Positions 62,884 to 64,000 of a stretch of 64,000 nt of DNA are shown here, piece after piece. Below the pieces are notes generated by a model, which was given only the letters and a program-made list of their open reading frames with translations, was not told the origin of the DNA and did no database searches. The DNA is from Lachnospiraceae bacterium (GTDB taxonomy: Bacteria > Bacillota > Clostridia > Lachnospirales > Lachnospiraceae), in NCBI GenBank assembly GCA_022781925.1, contig JALESO010000032.1:1-64000 (forward strand), in the 5' to 3' direction. Both the position numbers and the translations under genes were made by a program. Numbering within the stretch: the first letter of the stretch is position 1; each line of letters starts with the position of its first letter.

Positions 62884-64000
62884 ATGTTTGAATCATATAA
62901 GAATGTAATAAAAAGAGGCGGTTCCCATCTGGTGACATCGCTGCGGGCGATCGTCTTTGCTGTTCTGACAGGAACGGTACTTGGATTTGTAGGCACTGCC
63001 TTTTATTACTGCATGCAGACCGTCACCACCATGCGGCTGGATCATCCGTGGCTGATCTTTCTTCTGCCGCTGGCCGGTGTGCTGATCGTCTGGCTGTACC
63101 ACCTGCTGCATGATGAGAAAGATACCGGAACCAATCTGGTTTTATCCGCCATCCATTCCAACGAAAACATTCCGCTGCGCATGGCGCCACTAATCTTTAT
63201 CGCCACCCTGCTAACTCACCTCTTCGGCGGTTCGGCCGGACGCGAGGGCGCTGCCCTGCAGCTTGGCGGCAGCATCGGCAATTCCCTTGGAAAATTGTTT
63301 CATTTTGACGAAAAAGACCAGCACATCATGATCATGTGCGGTATGAGTGCCGCATTCTCCGCATTGTTCGGCACACCCCTGGCAGCGGCGATTTTTTCCA
63401 TGGAAGTTGTCAGTGTCGGCATCATGCATTATTCCGCACTGGTTCCATGCGTGATCGCTTCCCTAACCGCCCACGGTATCGCATCCTCCTGTGGCATTGC
63501 ACCGGAAATCTTTCCAATTGCATCCATCCCGGCTTTTACGCCGAAAACCGCCCTGATCATCGGCGTGTTTGCTGTATTGTGTGCTTTGGTCAGCATTCTG
63601 TTTTGCACCATCCTTCACAATGCAGAACGGCTGTACAAACGCTTTTTCAAAAATCCGTATGTGCGCGCGCTGGTGGGCGGTCTCATCGTCATTGGTCTGA
63701 CCATGCTGGTGGGAAATCAGACCTATAACGGAACCGGCATGAGCATCATTGCCGGATGTATGGAAGGAAATACCGTCTTTCCACTGGCGTTCCTGTTAAA
63801 AATGATTTTCACCGCCGCAACCCTGGGTGCCGGATACAAAGGCGGCGAGATCGTGCCGACCCTCTTCATCGGAGCCACATTTGGTACATTTTTCGCCTCT
63901 GTCTTCGGATGCTCCGTTCCGCTGTGCGCTGCCGTCGGCATGGGAGCTGTATTCTGCGGCGTCACCAACAGTCCGATCACATCTCTGCTGATCTGCTTTG
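62884..64000 (+). CDS. ClC family chloride/fluoride channel or antiporter, N-terminal part
   Basis: The frame runs from ATG 62884 (GGGAG upstream) to the window edge, giving 372 residues with about ten membrane helices. The gating-glutamate motif reads GGSAGREGAALQLGG (near residue 117) and the second pore motif is GYKGGEIVPTLFIGATFG, where classical Cl- antiporters have GGIFAP. That pattern is closer to the CLC-F fluoride/proton type, while the first motif (GSGIP) reads DTGTN here. No fluoride riboswitch is seen upstream. It is divergent from the unknown three-gene operon. The C-terminus lies outside. Confidence 0.9.
   Translation, partial: MFESYKNVIKRGGSHLVTSLRAIVFAVLTGTVLGFVGTAFYYCMQTVTTMRLDHPWLIFLLPLAGVLIVWLYHLLHDEKDTGTNLVLSAIHSNENIPLRMAPLIFIATLLTHLFGGSAGREGAALQLGGSIGNSLGKLFHFDEKDQHIMIMCGMSAAFSALFGTPLAAAIFSMEVVSVGIMHYSALVPCVIASLTAHGIASSCGIAPEIFPIASIPAFTPKTALIIGVFAVLCALVSILFCTILHNAERLYKRFFKNPYVRALVGGLIVIGLTMLVGNQTYNGTGMSIIAGCMEGNTVFPLAFLLKMIFTAATLGAGYKGGEIVPTLFIGATFGTFFASVFGCSVPLCAAVGMGAVFCGVTNSPITSLLICF

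Noticed and set aside
1..64000. tRNA, rRNA, CRISPR, insertion sequence, prophage or integrase
   Set aside because: No cloverleaf-like sequence, spaced repeat array, transposase or integrase motif was seen in any intergenic gap or frame.

Overview
The window reads as an ordinary chromosomal stretch from an endospore-lineage member of the Firmicutes, most probably family Lachnospiraceae (class Clostridia). This rests on gene content and order: ATP-type PEP carboxykinase, the radC-mreBCD-PBP2-minD-rodA block, SepF with a YggS-type protein, YqfC/YqfD and a BofC-like sporulation protein, CsoR/CopA, and a three-gene set resembling families I associate with Lachnospiraceae (DUF5716/DUF5717). Strong AGGAGG ribosome binding sites and sigma-A type promoters with 17-base spacers recur throughout. 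I see no rRNA, tRNA, CRISPR array, insertion sequence or prophage. Genus cannot be fixed from the sequence alone. Almost all genes lie on the minus strand; the plus-strand genes are an SNF transporter fragment, a sugar O-acetyltransferase, a DUF378 protein, xpt, an AraC regulator and a ClC channel fragment.

Layout. 1-2.6 kb: two sodium symporter (SNF) genes in opposite orientation with a nitroreductase. 2.9-6.7 kb: pckA with its own promoter and terminator, then an autoregulated GntR/ABC transporter operon. 6.7-11.7 kb: single genes (acetyltransferase, small repeat protein, flavodoxin, GH36 alpha-galactosidase, cytidylate kinase-like protein). 11.9-16.1 kb: HlyD-like protein, yggS, sepF, lspA, rluD. 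16.3-17.1 kb: DUF378 protein and a small P-loop protein. 17.2-26.6 kb: a cell-shape operon radC-mreB-mreC-mreD-PBP2-minD-rodA-mgsA-carboxypeptidase. 26.7-37.6 kb: membrane protein, two flavoproteins, mutS, mutL, miaA and a methionine gamma-lyase-like gene. 37.7-39.8 kb: BofC-like protein and a MurJ/SpoVB-type flippase. 39.8-44.6 kb: YerB-like lipoprotein, ybeY, phoH, yqfD, yqfC, rlmH. 44.7-47.9 kb: xpt, MATE pump and divergent AraC regulator. 48-49.7 kb: an unusual HAD phosphatase-nuclease fusion. 49.8-52.8 kb: copper module copA-csoR. 53-57.3 kb: a pantothenate/CoA operon (DUF2520 protein, panB, panC, panD, coaBC). 57.4-62.7 kb: a three-gene operon of unknown function. 62.9 kb-end: ClC channel, cut by the window edge.

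Several regulatory circuits can be read directly: a perfect 16-base inverted repeat overlapping the GntR promoter, a CsoR-type palindrome filling the spacer of the copper promoter, and a 22-base imperfect inverted repeat bracketing the pantothenate promoter. The best candidates for undescribed biology are the Hsp70-like/beta-sandwich/helical-repeat operon (57.4-62.7 kb), the HAD-TM-nuclease-zinc-tail fusion, a CopA whose C-terminal domain carries its own ribosome binding site and start codon (probable CopZ), a methylglyoxal synthase with its catalytic Asp replaced by Ser, and a DUF2520 protein that may supply the missing ketopantoate reductase.
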